From positions 859-49,254 of the forward strand of contig NZ_QKWJ01000055.1 in NCBI RefSeq assembly GCF_003353055.1: DNA of 48,396 nucleotides. Direction: 5' to 3'. Positions 32,081 through 39,547 of this stretch are shown piece after piece; the stretch's first letter is position 1, and every line of letters begins with the position of its first letter. The position numbers were made by a program, and so were the translations under genes. The stretch is from Cupriavidus lacunae. GTDB taxonomy: Bacteria > Pseudomonadota > Gammaproteobacteria > Burkholderiales > Burkholderiaceae. The notes under the pieces are model-generated. The model searched no databases. It had not been told where the DNA came from and worked only from the letters and a program-made list of their open reading frames with translations.

Positions 32081-34843
32081 TTACTGCCAGCCGAACCGGC
32101 GGATGTAGACCCGCTTCATCGCCGTGGTCAGCAACGCATAGCCCAGCACGATGCCGACCATCCAGGGGAAGTACGCGGGTGGCAGGACCTGCAGCTTGAA
32201 GTACCCGGCCAGCGCTCCCATCGGCAGGAACACCCCGATGGCCATGACCAGGCCGGTCATCACGAGCAGCGGCGCGGCCGCGCGGCTTTCGACAAAGGGC
32301 AGCTTGGGGGTGCGGATCATATGCACGATCAGCGTCTGCGTCAGCAAGCCCACCACGAACCAGCCGGACTGGAACAAGGACTGCTTGCCCACGGTATCGG
32401 CGCCAAATGCGAACCACATGACCAGAAAGGTGGTGATATCGAAGATCGAACTGATCGGTCCGAAGAAGACCATGAAGCGCCCGATATCACCGGGATTCCA
32501 CTTGAGCGGCTTCGCCACCAGTTCGTCGTCGACGCGGTCGAACGGAATCGCGATCTGCGAGATGTCATACAGCAGGTTCTGCACCAGCAGTTGCAGGGGC
32601 AGCATCGGCAGGAACGGCAGGAAGGCGCTCGCCACCAGCACGGAGAAGACGTTGCCGAAGTTGGAGCTGGCCGTCATGCGGATGTACTTGAGCATGTTGC
32701 AGAAGGTGCGCCGCCCTTCGATCACGCCTTGCTCCAGCACCATCAGGCTTCTTTCCAGCAGGATGATGTCGGCCGCTTCCTTGGCGATGTCCACTGCACT
32801 GTCCACCGAGATGCCGATGTCGGCCGCGCGCAGCGCCGGCGCGTCGTTGATGCCGTCGCCCATGAAGCCGACAATGTGGCCGTTGGCGCGCAGGGCGTGC
32901 ACCAGGCGCTCCTTGTGCAGCGGCGACAGGCGCGCGAACACGTTGTGCGTCTCGACCGCCCGCGCGAGCGCGGCGGCGTCCATCTTCTCGACCTCCGGCC
33001 CCAGCAACACGCCTTCGATCGCCAGCCCGACCTCCCGGCAGATCTTTGCGGTCACCAGTTCATTGTCCCCGGTGAGGACCTTGACCGTGACGCCGTGCGC
33101 CGCCAGCGCCTGCAAGGCGGGAGCGGTGGACTCCTTGGGCGGATCGAGAAAGGCGATGTAGCCGACCAGGGTCAGGTCGCGCTCGTCGGCCACGCCGTAG
33201 GTGGCCAGTCCCGGCGGCGTTTCCTTCATGGCCACGGCCACCACGCGCAGGCCCTCCTCATTGAGGTCGTGCGTCACCTGCCGCACCTGCGCCAGCAGCG
33301 CATCGTCGAGCGGCAACACCTCGCCTTTGACCTGCACGCGCGTGCAGACACTCAGGATTTCTTCGACGGCGCCCTTGCAGATCAGCTCGTTGTGGTCTTC
33401 CCGTTCGGACACCACTACCGACATGCGGCGGCGCTGGAAGTCGAACGGGATCTCGTCCACCTTGCGGTAGTCCCGCACCGGCATCAGCTCCTTCTGCAGC
33501 TCGGCATGCTCCAGCACCGCGCGGTCCAGCAGGTTCTTGAGGCCGGTCTGGAAATAGCTGTTCAGGTAGGCATGCTTGAGCACGTCGTCGGAGCCATGGC
33601 CAAGCACATCGGTGTGGCGCTCCAGCACGATCTTGTCCTGCGTCAGCGTGCCAGTCTTGTCAGTGCACAGCACGTTCATGGCGCCGAAGTTCTGGATCGC
33701 GTCCAGCCGCTTGACGATGACCTTGCGTCGCGACAGCAGCACTGCGCCCTTGGCCAGCGTCGAGGTGACGATCATCGGCAGCATTTCCGGGGTCAGGCCC
33801 ACGGCCACGGACAAGGCGAAGAGGAAGGCCTCCATCCAGTCGTGCTTGGTGACGCCGTTGACCAGCAGTACGATCGGCACCATCACCAGGGCGAAGCGGA
33901 TCAGCAGCCAGCTCACCTGGTTCACGCCGGCCTGAAACGCGGTGACCGCGGGCCCGGCGGCCGTCACCCGGGCCGCCAGCGTACCGAAATACGTCCGGTT
34001 GCCAGTCTCCAGCACCACCGCGGTGGCTGCGCCGGAGACCACGTTGGTGCCCATGAAGGCGATATTGGTGAGATCCAGCGGGCTTTCGGTATGGCCGCGT
34101 CGCTCGGCGAATTTCTCCACCGGCAGCGATTCACCCGTCATGGCCGCCTGGCTGATGAACAGATCCTTGGCGGACAGGATGCGGCAATCGGCGGGGATCA
34201 TGTCGCCGGCCGACAGCGCCACGATTTCCCCTGGCACCAGGTCGCGCAGCGGCACTTCCATCTTGGCCGGCGGCCGGGAGTGCAACTGCACATTGAAGTA
34301 TTGCGCGCTGGTTTCCGACGCCGCGGCCGCCAGGTCGCGCCGCACCACGGTGGCAGTGGTGCTGACCATGGCCTTCAGGGCTTCGGCGGCCTGGTTCGAG
34401 CGGCGCTCTTGCACGAAGCGGATCAGGGTCGACAGGATCACCATCGTGCCGATGACGAGGGTAGCCTTGATGTCTTCCGTGAGGTAGGAGATCACGGCCA
34501 GGACCGTCAGCAGCAGATTGAATGGGTTCCGGTACGAATGCCACAGGTGCAGCCACGCCGGCAGCGGCTTTTCGTGATCGACTTCGTTGGGGCCAAAGCG
34601 CTTCAGGCGCTCCTCCGCCTCGGGGCTGGTCAGACCGTCTTCGTGCGAATGCAGCCGCACCAGCACGGCGGCCACGTCGTCCCTGGCCGCCCGCTTCAGG
34701 TCGTGCGTCAGGTGCTCCGGCATGGCCCGCGACGGGCCCGGCTCGCCCAGCGATTCGAACAGCGCCAGCCGGCGGAAATGGTGGGCGACCCGGCGCGAGC
34801 GAAGGAACCCGCCGAAAAAGGTCGTCAGGAATTGAAGGTTCAT
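32081..34843 (-). CDS. mgtA: MgtA-type magnesium-importing P-type ATPase
   Basis: A 920-residue P-type (P3B) magnesium ATPase of the MgtA/MgtB type. Cation-ATPase N-domain start, then MTGES (about 235-239, actuator), TPEMLPMIV (about 351-359, ion-binding helix), the phosphorylation site CTDKTGTLT with Asp395, and GDGINDAPALRAADIG in the hinge. The C-terminal helices end with VYIRRFGWQ. MgtA and MgtB import magnesium with its gradient into the cytoplasm. The start at 34843 is chosen because GGGAG lies a few bases upstream; a longer ATG frame adds 13 residues. The 5' leader (34844-35100) contains paired stems that may sense magnesium. mgtC follows. Confidence 0.95.
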   Translation of the reverse strand: MNLQFLTTFFGGFLRSRRVAHHFRRLALFESLGEPGPSRAMPEHLTHDLKRAARDDVAAVLVRLHSHEDGLTSPEAEERLKRFGPNEVDHEKPLPAWLHLWHSYRNPFNLLLTVLAVISYLTEDIKATLVIGTMVILSTLIRFVQERRSNQAAEALKAMVSTTATVVRRDLAAAASETSAQYFNVQLHSRPPAKMEVPLRDLVPGEIVALSAGDMIPADCRILSAKDLFISQAAMTGESLPVEKFAERRGHTESPLDLTNIAFMGTNVVSGAATAVVLETGNRTYFGTLAARVTAAGPAVTAFQAGVNQVSWLLIRFALVMVPIVLLVNGVTKHDWMEAFLFALSVAVGLTPEMLPMIVTSTLAKGAVLLSRRKVIVKRLDAIQNFGAMNVLCTDKTGTLTQDKIVLERHTDVLGHGSDDVLKHAYLNSYFQTGLKNLLDRAVLEHAELQKELMPVRDYRKVDEIPFDFQRRRMSVVVSEREDHNELICKGAVEEILSVCTRVQVKGEVLPLDDALLAQVRQVTHDLNEEGLRVVAVAMKETPPGLATYGVADERDLTLVGYIAFLDPPKESTAPALQALAAHGVTVKVLTGDNELVTAKICREVGLAIEGVLLGPEVEKMDAAALARAVETHNVFARLSPLHKERLVHALRANGHIVGFMGDGINDAPALRAADIGISVDSAVDIAKEAADIILLERSLMVLEQGVIEGRRTFCNMLKYIRMTASSNFGNVFSVLVASAFLPFLPMLPLQLLVQNLLYDISQIAIPFDRVDDELVAKPLKWNPGDIGRFMVFFGPISSIFDITTFLVMWFAFGADTVGKQSLFQSGWFVVGLLTQTLIVHMIRTPKLPFVESRAAAPLLVMTGLVMAIGVFLPMGALAGYFKLQVLPPAYFPWMVGIVLGYALLTTAMKRVYIRRFGWQ

Positions 34844-34974
34844 GGGATCTCCCTCACGCGCTTCTAAGGCACGCGTAGGCACGGACGACCGGCGGCAAAG
34901 GGCTTGAGCGCGGACGAAAGTCGCCCGGCGCTACCCTCGCGGTGCAGGTCGCAAACAAAAAATCGGGAGATGGG

Positions 34975-35055
34975 CACGCAGAGAACCTGCGTGGATGCCA
35001 CTACCCGCCGTTATCGGCTAGGCAGTGGCGAGACGTCGCCTTGACTGACTAGCCG
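34975..35055 (-). promoter_or_regulatory. Structured leader of mgtA with mutually exclusive stems
   Basis: Upstream of mgtA, the minus-strand RNA can form a hairpin CACGCAG/CTGCGTG (34993-34975, five-base loop). Further up, CGGCTAG (35055-35049) can pair with CTAGCCG (35021-35015), enclosing GGCGA/TCGCC (35040-35036 and 35031-35027). Alternatively GCCACT (35029-35024) pairs with AGTGGC (35002-34997), with GCCG/CGGC nested (35018-35015 and 35010-35007). Both alternatives use 35015-35029, so only one can form at a time. This suits a switch on ribosome or metal state; no known riboswitch family matches it. Function is inference. Confidence 0.4.
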
Positions 35056-35098
35056 TTCAGAGTTCGGCCTGGGGCCGAGCAGAACAACTGTCCATGGG

Positions 35099-35120
35099 AA
35101 AAACCCGTAGTGATGACGGG
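35099..35120 (-). terminator. Weak intrinsic terminator candidate
   Basis: Read on the minus strand, CCCGT, a 7-base loop and ACGGG form a 5-bp stem followed at once by TTTTT. It lies downstream of the small exported protein at 35238-35471 and upstream of the mgtA leader, so it would separate the two transcripts. The stem is short. Confidence 0.35.
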
Positions 35121-35237
35121 CCGAAGCATAGCAAAAGGCCACAGCGGCGAGCAAATGATTTTCGCGGCGAACGGGGCCCGCGCGGCGCATTTTTTCCACA
35201 CCTCACTACTTCCGGCACTTCCCGCCGTGCAATCGCA

Positions 35238-35471
35238 CTAGGGGCCGGTCGTTTTGCCCTCCTGCTGCCCGGCCACCGGGCGCTCCTGCCCCTGCCTGGG
35301 CTGCTCGGCCCGCTCTTTCCTCCGCTCCCGCTTCCGGCCTTCATACGGTTCGGCGGGCTTGGGGCTTTGCGCGCGGGGTGCCTCGGCGTCGGAAGCCGCG
35401 GCGTTCACAGCGGCTGGCCAGATGAGTGTGGCGAGTGCCACCAGGGCAAGGCCTCTTGAGAAATTGTGCAT
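35238..35471 (-). CDS. Small exported protein with charged tail
   Basis: A 77-residue protein. Residues 1-25 form a signal peptide (LALVALATLIWPAAVNAAA); the rest is very polar and charged (KPAEPYEGRKRERRKER, then Gln/Pro/Gly-rich). Nothing else is recognisable, and the tail looks disordered. Such short basic exported proteins are common in Burkholderiales. The ribosome site is poor (TCGAAATG), which lowers confidence, but the signal peptide is convincing. Confidence 0.5.
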   Translation of the reverse strand: MHNFSRGLALVALATLIWPAAVNAAASDAEAPRAQSPKPAEPYEGRKRERRKERAEQPRQGQERPVAGQQEGKTTGP

Positions 35472-35974
35472 TTCGAGGCATCCCGCAAAGGAAGGCGCCT
35501 GCCGAGGTGGACTCCCGCCGGTCTGGATGGCGCAAGTTCAAGGTGCCTCCACAGGAAAGAGGGAAGACTCCGCCGATGGCGCGCCGGGGCGAGGCCGCCA
35601 GCGCGGCCACGAGCGGCGCTTTCTCAATGCACATTAGCAGCTCCGCGCCAATGCTGCGGTAGTGGAACACCTGGCGCATCAGAACGACCGTCACCGCTCC
35701 CCATGCGGCGTTTCAGGTCTGAATCAATCTTCTTTTTGATCCATCCGTGCTGCAGTCCGTCGTTTGGTCGGTACCTATTCTGCTTCGGCGTGTACAGAAT
35801 CCAGATACGACGCCAGCGCTCAGACCAACCCCACTCTGGAATCACCAGGGGCGAACCAGGATCGACCCGGCACTGGCTTGATGGTTGAAGTCCGGTCGTG
35901 GCTGACCAGCGTATTCCCGGGCCGCCAGTGCATCGCCCGGAGTTCCTGAACGCTCACCTGTCTCGGAGCCTTCG
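35472..35974. other. Gap without supported gene
   Basis: About 500 bases of high GC on both strands with long open frames but no domain, signal peptide or ribosome site. The frames at 35466-35888 (plus) and 35624-35845 (minus) are rejected as chance. The region may contain the promoter of the small protein at 35238-35471. Confidence 0.3.
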
Positions 35975-36172
35975 ATGCAACTAGTCATGAAATTCCTGCA
36001 CCGCGATATCGACGCCGAACCGCGCCACATGAGCGAGGTTGCCCCGCGTCAGCAGGGGCAGATCACCCACGCCCTCGACGGCCGCTCGGTGCCTTTCGCG
36101 TTATTCCTTGGCGTGCTTTGCGCGGTGCCGGCTGTATTGGTTGGCGTTCTGCTGATCGTGATCCGAGTGTAA
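35975..36172 (+). CDS. Small single-span membrane protein
   Basis: A 65-residue frame: a polar N-terminal half (HRDIDAEPRHMSEVAPRQQG) and one hydrophobic helix at the end (FALFLGVLCAVPAVLVGVLL). An ATG at 35975 is followed by a second one four codons later; the ribosome site is weak (GGAGCC). No family is recognised. Composition supports a small membrane protein, but it may be chance. Confidence 0.4.
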   Translation: MQLVMKFLHRDIDAEPRHMSEVAPRQQGQITHALDGRSVPFALFLGVLCAVPAVLVGVLLIVIRV

Positions 36173-36281
36173 GCCTGCCGCCCATACAGCATTCAGTGTG
36201 TTGCACCGACTGGTTGATTCCACAGCTGACTTCGACCGGCCAAGGGCAGGTCTCGGAACATCAAATCTCATTTTTTCGCCT

Positions 36282-36297
36282 ACGCTAACAGTAGCGT
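36282..36297. repeat. Inverted repeat upstream of the MFS gene
   Basis: ACGCTA-acag-TAGCGT is a perfect 6-bp stem with a 4-base loop, preceded on the plus strand by TTTTTT. The T-run is on the wrong side for a plus-strand terminator. It lies 140 bases upstream of the MFS start and could be an operator or leader structure. Nothing else is supported in 36173-36438. Confidence 0.35.
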
Positions 36298-36438
36298 GGG
36301 CTGACAGGCGGCCGCCTGGGCGGTTCCCGAGAAGCCGGCTGCCGCGCAACCCACGGAATCGCCCGCGGGCAAGGACTTCACGCCATGTCCGGCAATTGTC
36401 GCAGGTCGAAATCCCAGTCTTGCTGTTAAGCCACGAAA

Positions 36439-37746
36439 ATGCTGGCCCCTTCTGGTCGTCGTTCCGAGGGCAGTGACCGAACCCTGCTGTATTTCGGCTT
36501 GCTGACCCTGTTCATCGCTCTGGCAACGCCGGCCGGCTACCTCGTTGATATACAGACGTCGTACATACTCAAGAACCAGTTGCATGCGACGGCGACGCAG
36601 ATCTCGACATTCCGGCTGGTCACAGGCATACCCGTGTACGTTGCGTTCGCTTTTGGCCTGGCGCGCGACCAATGGAACCCGCTGGGATTGCGGGACCGCG
36701 GCTTCTTCCTGATCTTTGCTCCGGCGACCGCGGTGGCACTCGTCTGGATGGCGTTTTCGGGCTTCTCATACGAGGGACTGGTCATCGGGATGCTGCTGGC
36801 AATGCTGTCGTCCCGGTTTATCGCCGCAGCCTATCAGGGGTTGATTGCCCTGGTGGGCCAGGAGAAGCTCATGTCCGGGCGCCTGAGCGCGCTGTTGAAC
36901 GTAGTCGGCTCCGTCCCGGTCGTTGCCGGAGCGTTTGCCTCCGGCTATATCTCCGATCATCTTGCCGCGAAAGAAGCCTTGCTCCTGGTGGCGATGGCTG
37001 CTTTATCGATTGCCGTGCTGGCGCTCTGGAAGCCCGTTTCCGTCTTCGGCCATATCTACGAGAAGCCGCAAGCCAGGGGCGCGGATCTCGTTGGGAATGT
37101 CAGGCGGCTGGTGAAGCACAAGGCCGTTTATCCAGCGGTTCTCATCTGCTTTCTGTGGAACTTTGCGCCAGGAGCGGCCACGCCGCTGCAGTTCTATCTG
37201 ACCAATGAACTGCATGCATCGGATGCCGTTTATTCGTACTACAACGGTATCTTTGCCGCCGCGTTCATCCCGACATTTTTGCTGTATGGCTTCCTGTGCA
37301 AGCGGGTAGCGCTGAACAAGTTGCTGTGGTGGGGAACGATCATCGCAGTGCCGCAGATGATTCCGCTGGCATTCATTCACTCAGCCAATCTCGCGCTTGT
37401 CCTAGCGGCACCGATAGGGCTGATGGGCGGTGTCGCCACGGCTGCATACTTCGATCTCGCGATGCGGGCCTGTCCGCCAGGTCTGCAAGGAACCTTGATG
37501 ATGCTGGTGGATGGCGTTCTCGCGCTCTCGGCGCGTGCCGGCGATCTCTTGGGCTCATGGATCTATAACAGCAGCCCAACGTACGGCTTCACATACTGTG
37601 TGATCGCGACGACCGCGGTGTACGCGCTGATCCTGCCTTTGATCCCGCTCACGCCGAAAGCATTGATTGCTACCAGGGATGGCGAAGCCAATCCGGAAGT
37701 CGAGGCCGAGGTGCTGGACCAGATCCGGGGAGCAGAGCGTACATAG
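36439..37746 (+). CDS. MFS transporter, BT1/folate-biopterin-like
   Basis: A 435-residue membrane protein of the major facilitator superfamily with about twelve helices. It opens LLYFGLLTLFIALATPAGYL, and the loop ATQISTFRLVTGIPVYVAF and the later FYLTNELHASDAVYSYYNG resemble the BT1 (folate-biopterin transporter) branch, where LxxxxxA in loop 2-3 differs from the standard drug pumps. The substrate is uncertain: BT1-like members move folates, pteridines or other compounds. The start at 36439 fits the first helix. It stands alone, divergent from the pseudo-receiver gene's far side. Confidence 0.8.
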   Translation: MLAPSGRRSEGSDRTLLYFGLLTLFIALATPAGYLVDIQTSYILKNQLHATATQISTFRLVTGIPVYVAFAFGLARDQWNPLGLRDRGFFLIFAPATAVALVWMAFSGFSYEGLVIGMLLAMLSSRFIAAAYQGLIALVGQEKLMSGRLSALLNVVGSVPVVAGAFASGYISDHLAAKEALLLVAMAALSIAVLALWKPVSVFGHIYEKPQARGADLVGNVRRLVKHKAVYPAVLICFLWNFAPGAATPLQFYLTNELHASDAVYSYYNGIFAAAFIPTFLLYGFLCKRVALNKLLWWGTIIAVPQMIPLAFIHSANLALVLAAPIGLMGGVATAAYFDLAMRACPPGLQGTLMMLVDGVLALSARAGDLLGSWIYNSSPTYGFTYCVIATTAVYALILPLIPLTPKALIATRDGEANPEVEAEVLDQIRGAERT

Positions 37747-37854
37747 TCACCCATGACCTGGGCGCAAGCACCCGCATCCGGTGGTGTCGTGCTGGGTTCG
37801 TTACAGCGCCATGAGCGTGCGGACGCCGCCGCAGTCCGTGGCCGCGTGGACGGC

Positions 37855-38349
37855 TTACGCAAGTACGTGGAACGGGCGCCGGACGCCGGCGGGCCCGGCG
37901 TGTTGCTCGGGCGGGGCTTCCAAAGGGGGCGGAAGGTCCAGCAGCGCGCGCACGTCCCGCTCGATCGCTGCGAGCGATGCGGATCTGGACAGGGAGCGGG
38001 CAAAGCGGCCGTCGAGGCCTGGCGGCAGGCGCTGCCACATATTGTCCGAGACCAGCAGCAGGCGCCTCGGCTTTAGCACCAGGCTGGCCAGGCGCAGCAG
38101 CTGCCAGCCGTCGGCAAGATCCGGCGGCATGCCGAATACGAGCAGCGCCGGCGCCGGCAGGCTTGCGTTGCGTGCCGCCAGCGCGTTCGGCTCCACCAGT
38201 TCCACCCGGCCAATGCCCGGCATTTTGCCTAGCAGGTGCATGACGCCGTGGCGGTAAACCGGCATGTCATCGATCACCACGGCATGTGCCTCGCGGCTGC
38301 GCCCCAGGACCTGCTCCCAGGCGGCCGCTCCACGGTTCGTCCAGTTCAT
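37855..38349 (-). CDS. Receiver-like protein lacking the phosphorylation Asp and an output domain
   Basis: A 164-residue protein that starts like a response regulator: HAVVIDDMPVYRHGVMHLLG (acid pair Asp27-Asp28), then VELVEPNALAARN, and PALLVFGMPPDLADGW where the phosphorylated Asp should stand three residues before the MP: here Val71, with no Asp in reach. After LLLVSDNMWQRLPPG the homology ends, and the usual LuxR-type DNA-binding domain of NarL proteins is absent. So it is either a stand-alone pseudo-receiver or a decaying gene. A ribosome site GGGGGA is present. It lies on the minus strand downstream of the phosphopantetheinyl transferase gene, about 370 bases away. Confidence 0.7.
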   Translation of the reverse strand: MNWTNRGAAAWEQVLGRSREAHAVVIDDMPVYRHGVMHLLGKMPGIGRVELVEPNALAARNASLPAPALLVFGMPPDLADGWQLLRLASLVLKPRRLLLVSDNMWQRLPPGLDGRFARSLSRSASLAAIERDVRALLDLPPPLEAPPEQHAGPAGVRRPFHVLA

Positions 38350-38543
38350 CGTTGTTTCCCCCGTTTTGCCGGCGTTGGCTTCGTGGCCAGCGTTGGACCA
38401 GAACCTGCAAGGGCAATGCCAGCTCTGGCAAGGCAGTCTCGTGCCATCGTGGGCAAGCGCGGGAGCCAGGCCTGTCGCGGGTTTCCGGGAGATTGACGCA
38501 AACCTGCCGGGCTTTGCGGACGACTGGGAGCCCGCGGGAGGGT

Positions 38544-38560
38544 GTTACGTGTAACGTAAC
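38544..38560. promoter_or_regulatory. Perfect 17-bp palindromic operator candidate
   Basis: GTTACGT-gta-ACGTAAC: 7-base arms with no mismatch around a 3-base centre. The spacing fits a dimeric helix-turn-helix protein. It is located 195 bases upstream of the pseudo-receiver gene start and 157 bases downstream of the phosphopantetheinyl transferase stop, in a 367-base gap (38350-38716) that has no supported gene. Confidence 0.5.
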
Positions 38561-38716
38561 GTGTTCCGCGACGGACCCGGGCCGGAAGGTTGGAGGCTAT
38601 CGCGCAACACGGCCTATCGGATCGAGGGGGTGATCCATGCGGCGCATTCGGTTGCTCCGCTATCTGGACGTCATCTCTCCCGGTGCAACACTTGCAGGTT
38701 GGCCCGGTGACGCACT

Positions 38717-39493
38717 TCACAGGCGTCTCGCCCGGTGGAAGGTGACGCTTGCATCTTCGATCGACACGGCCACCGCGGCGCGGACATCCGGCCCGAAGAC
38801 GAGATCGAGACACGTCCAGCCGGAAATAGTCTTGCCACGATGCGAAGCACACCAGTGGCCCGCGCCGAGCAGCAAATCGTCTTCCGTCGTATAGGCGTTC
38901 GGCTCGCCGGAGAGACCCGTGCCGAGCGCCTTCAGCAGAGCCTCCTTTCGGGTCCAGATACTGAGCAGGGTGGCAGCCGCATCGGGTCGCATCCGGTCAA
39001 GCGCCTCCTCCTCGATCAGAGAGAATATCCCGCGTCCAAGGCCGCCAACGTCCAGGCCGTCAATTCGCCGCTCCACGTCCACGCCGATGCGGCAGTCCCA
39101 TGCGAAAGCGAGCAGCGTCATCCCGTCAGTGTGGGAAACGCTGAATGCGATCCTTGCAGCGTGCGGCCACTGCACGACGGGCTTGCCGAACGGCGTAACA
39201 CTAAAGCGCAGAGATTCGGGTTTGCAGGCCAGATAGCCGCCGATCAGCCAGCGGAGCAGGCTCCGCCGGGCAATGAAGTCATTGCGGTGCCATTCGTGGA
39301 TGTAGGCCTGGGCACGCTGTTGCTCATCCGGGGAAAGCGTGTGCGCGAGCGCCGAACCTACTGGTTCGACCAGAGCGTCATCCAGTACCCACACATGCAC
39401 GGCGCTTTGCGGCAACGAGAGGCCGCCCGGTTCAGGCAGAGAAAGCGACGCGGTACGTCCTGCGTCCCGTGCGGTGACAAAATCGTGCTGCAT
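38717..39493 (-). CDS. Sfp-type 4'-phosphopantetheinyl transferase
   Basis: A 258-residue phosphopantetheinyl transferase of the Sfp/Gsp type, which attaches the CoA-derived phosphopantetheine arm to carrier-domain serines. The three signature motifs are present: FSVSHTDG (117-124), GVDVE (137-141, magnesium-binding Asp139 and Glu141) and WTRKEALLKALGTGL (180-194, Glu184 and Lys188). The start follows the stop of the large synthetase gene by 54 bases on the same strand, so the two are almost certainly co-transcribed; it is the natural activator of that enzyme's carrier domain. No other carrier-protein gene in the window needs such an enzyme. Confidence 0.93.
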   Translation of the reverse strand: MQHDFVTARDAGRTASLSLPEPGGLSLPQSAVHVWVLDDALVEPVGSALAHTLSPDEQQRAQAYIHEWHRNDFIARRSLLRWLIGGYLACKPESLRFSVTPFGKPVVQWPHAARIAFSVSHTDGMTLLAFAWDCRIGVDVERRIDGLDVGGLGRGIFSLIEEEALDRMRPDAAATLLSIWTRKEALLKALGTGLSGEPNAYTTEDDLLLGAGHWCASHRGKTISGWTCLDLVFGPDVRAAVAVSIEDASVTFHRARRL

Positions 39494-39547
39494 ATCGTCC
39501 GATCCCCGCTCGCGCCTTGTGGCGCCTCTCCAAACACGCCAGCCGTG

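Noticed and set aside
31892..34867. 991-codon open frame on the plus strand opposite mgtA
   Set aside because: His-, Gln- and Arg-rich antisense of a GC-rich gene with no domain; the minus-strand protein carries all the P-type ATPase motifs.
34955..34993. Intrinsic terminator in the mgtA leader
   Set aside because: The hairpin CACGCAG/CTGCGTG is separated from the T-run by about 12 bases, so it is not a canonical terminator; kept only as part of the leader.
35624..35845. Minus-strand frame with aromatic residues (possible transposase relic)
   Set aside because: No DDE or zinc-finger motif and no terminal inverted repeats around it.
36300..36430. Possible cobalamin-type riboswitch before the MFS gene
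   Set aside because: Only loose resemblance (GCTGCCGCGCAAC); no B12 box and no matching stems.
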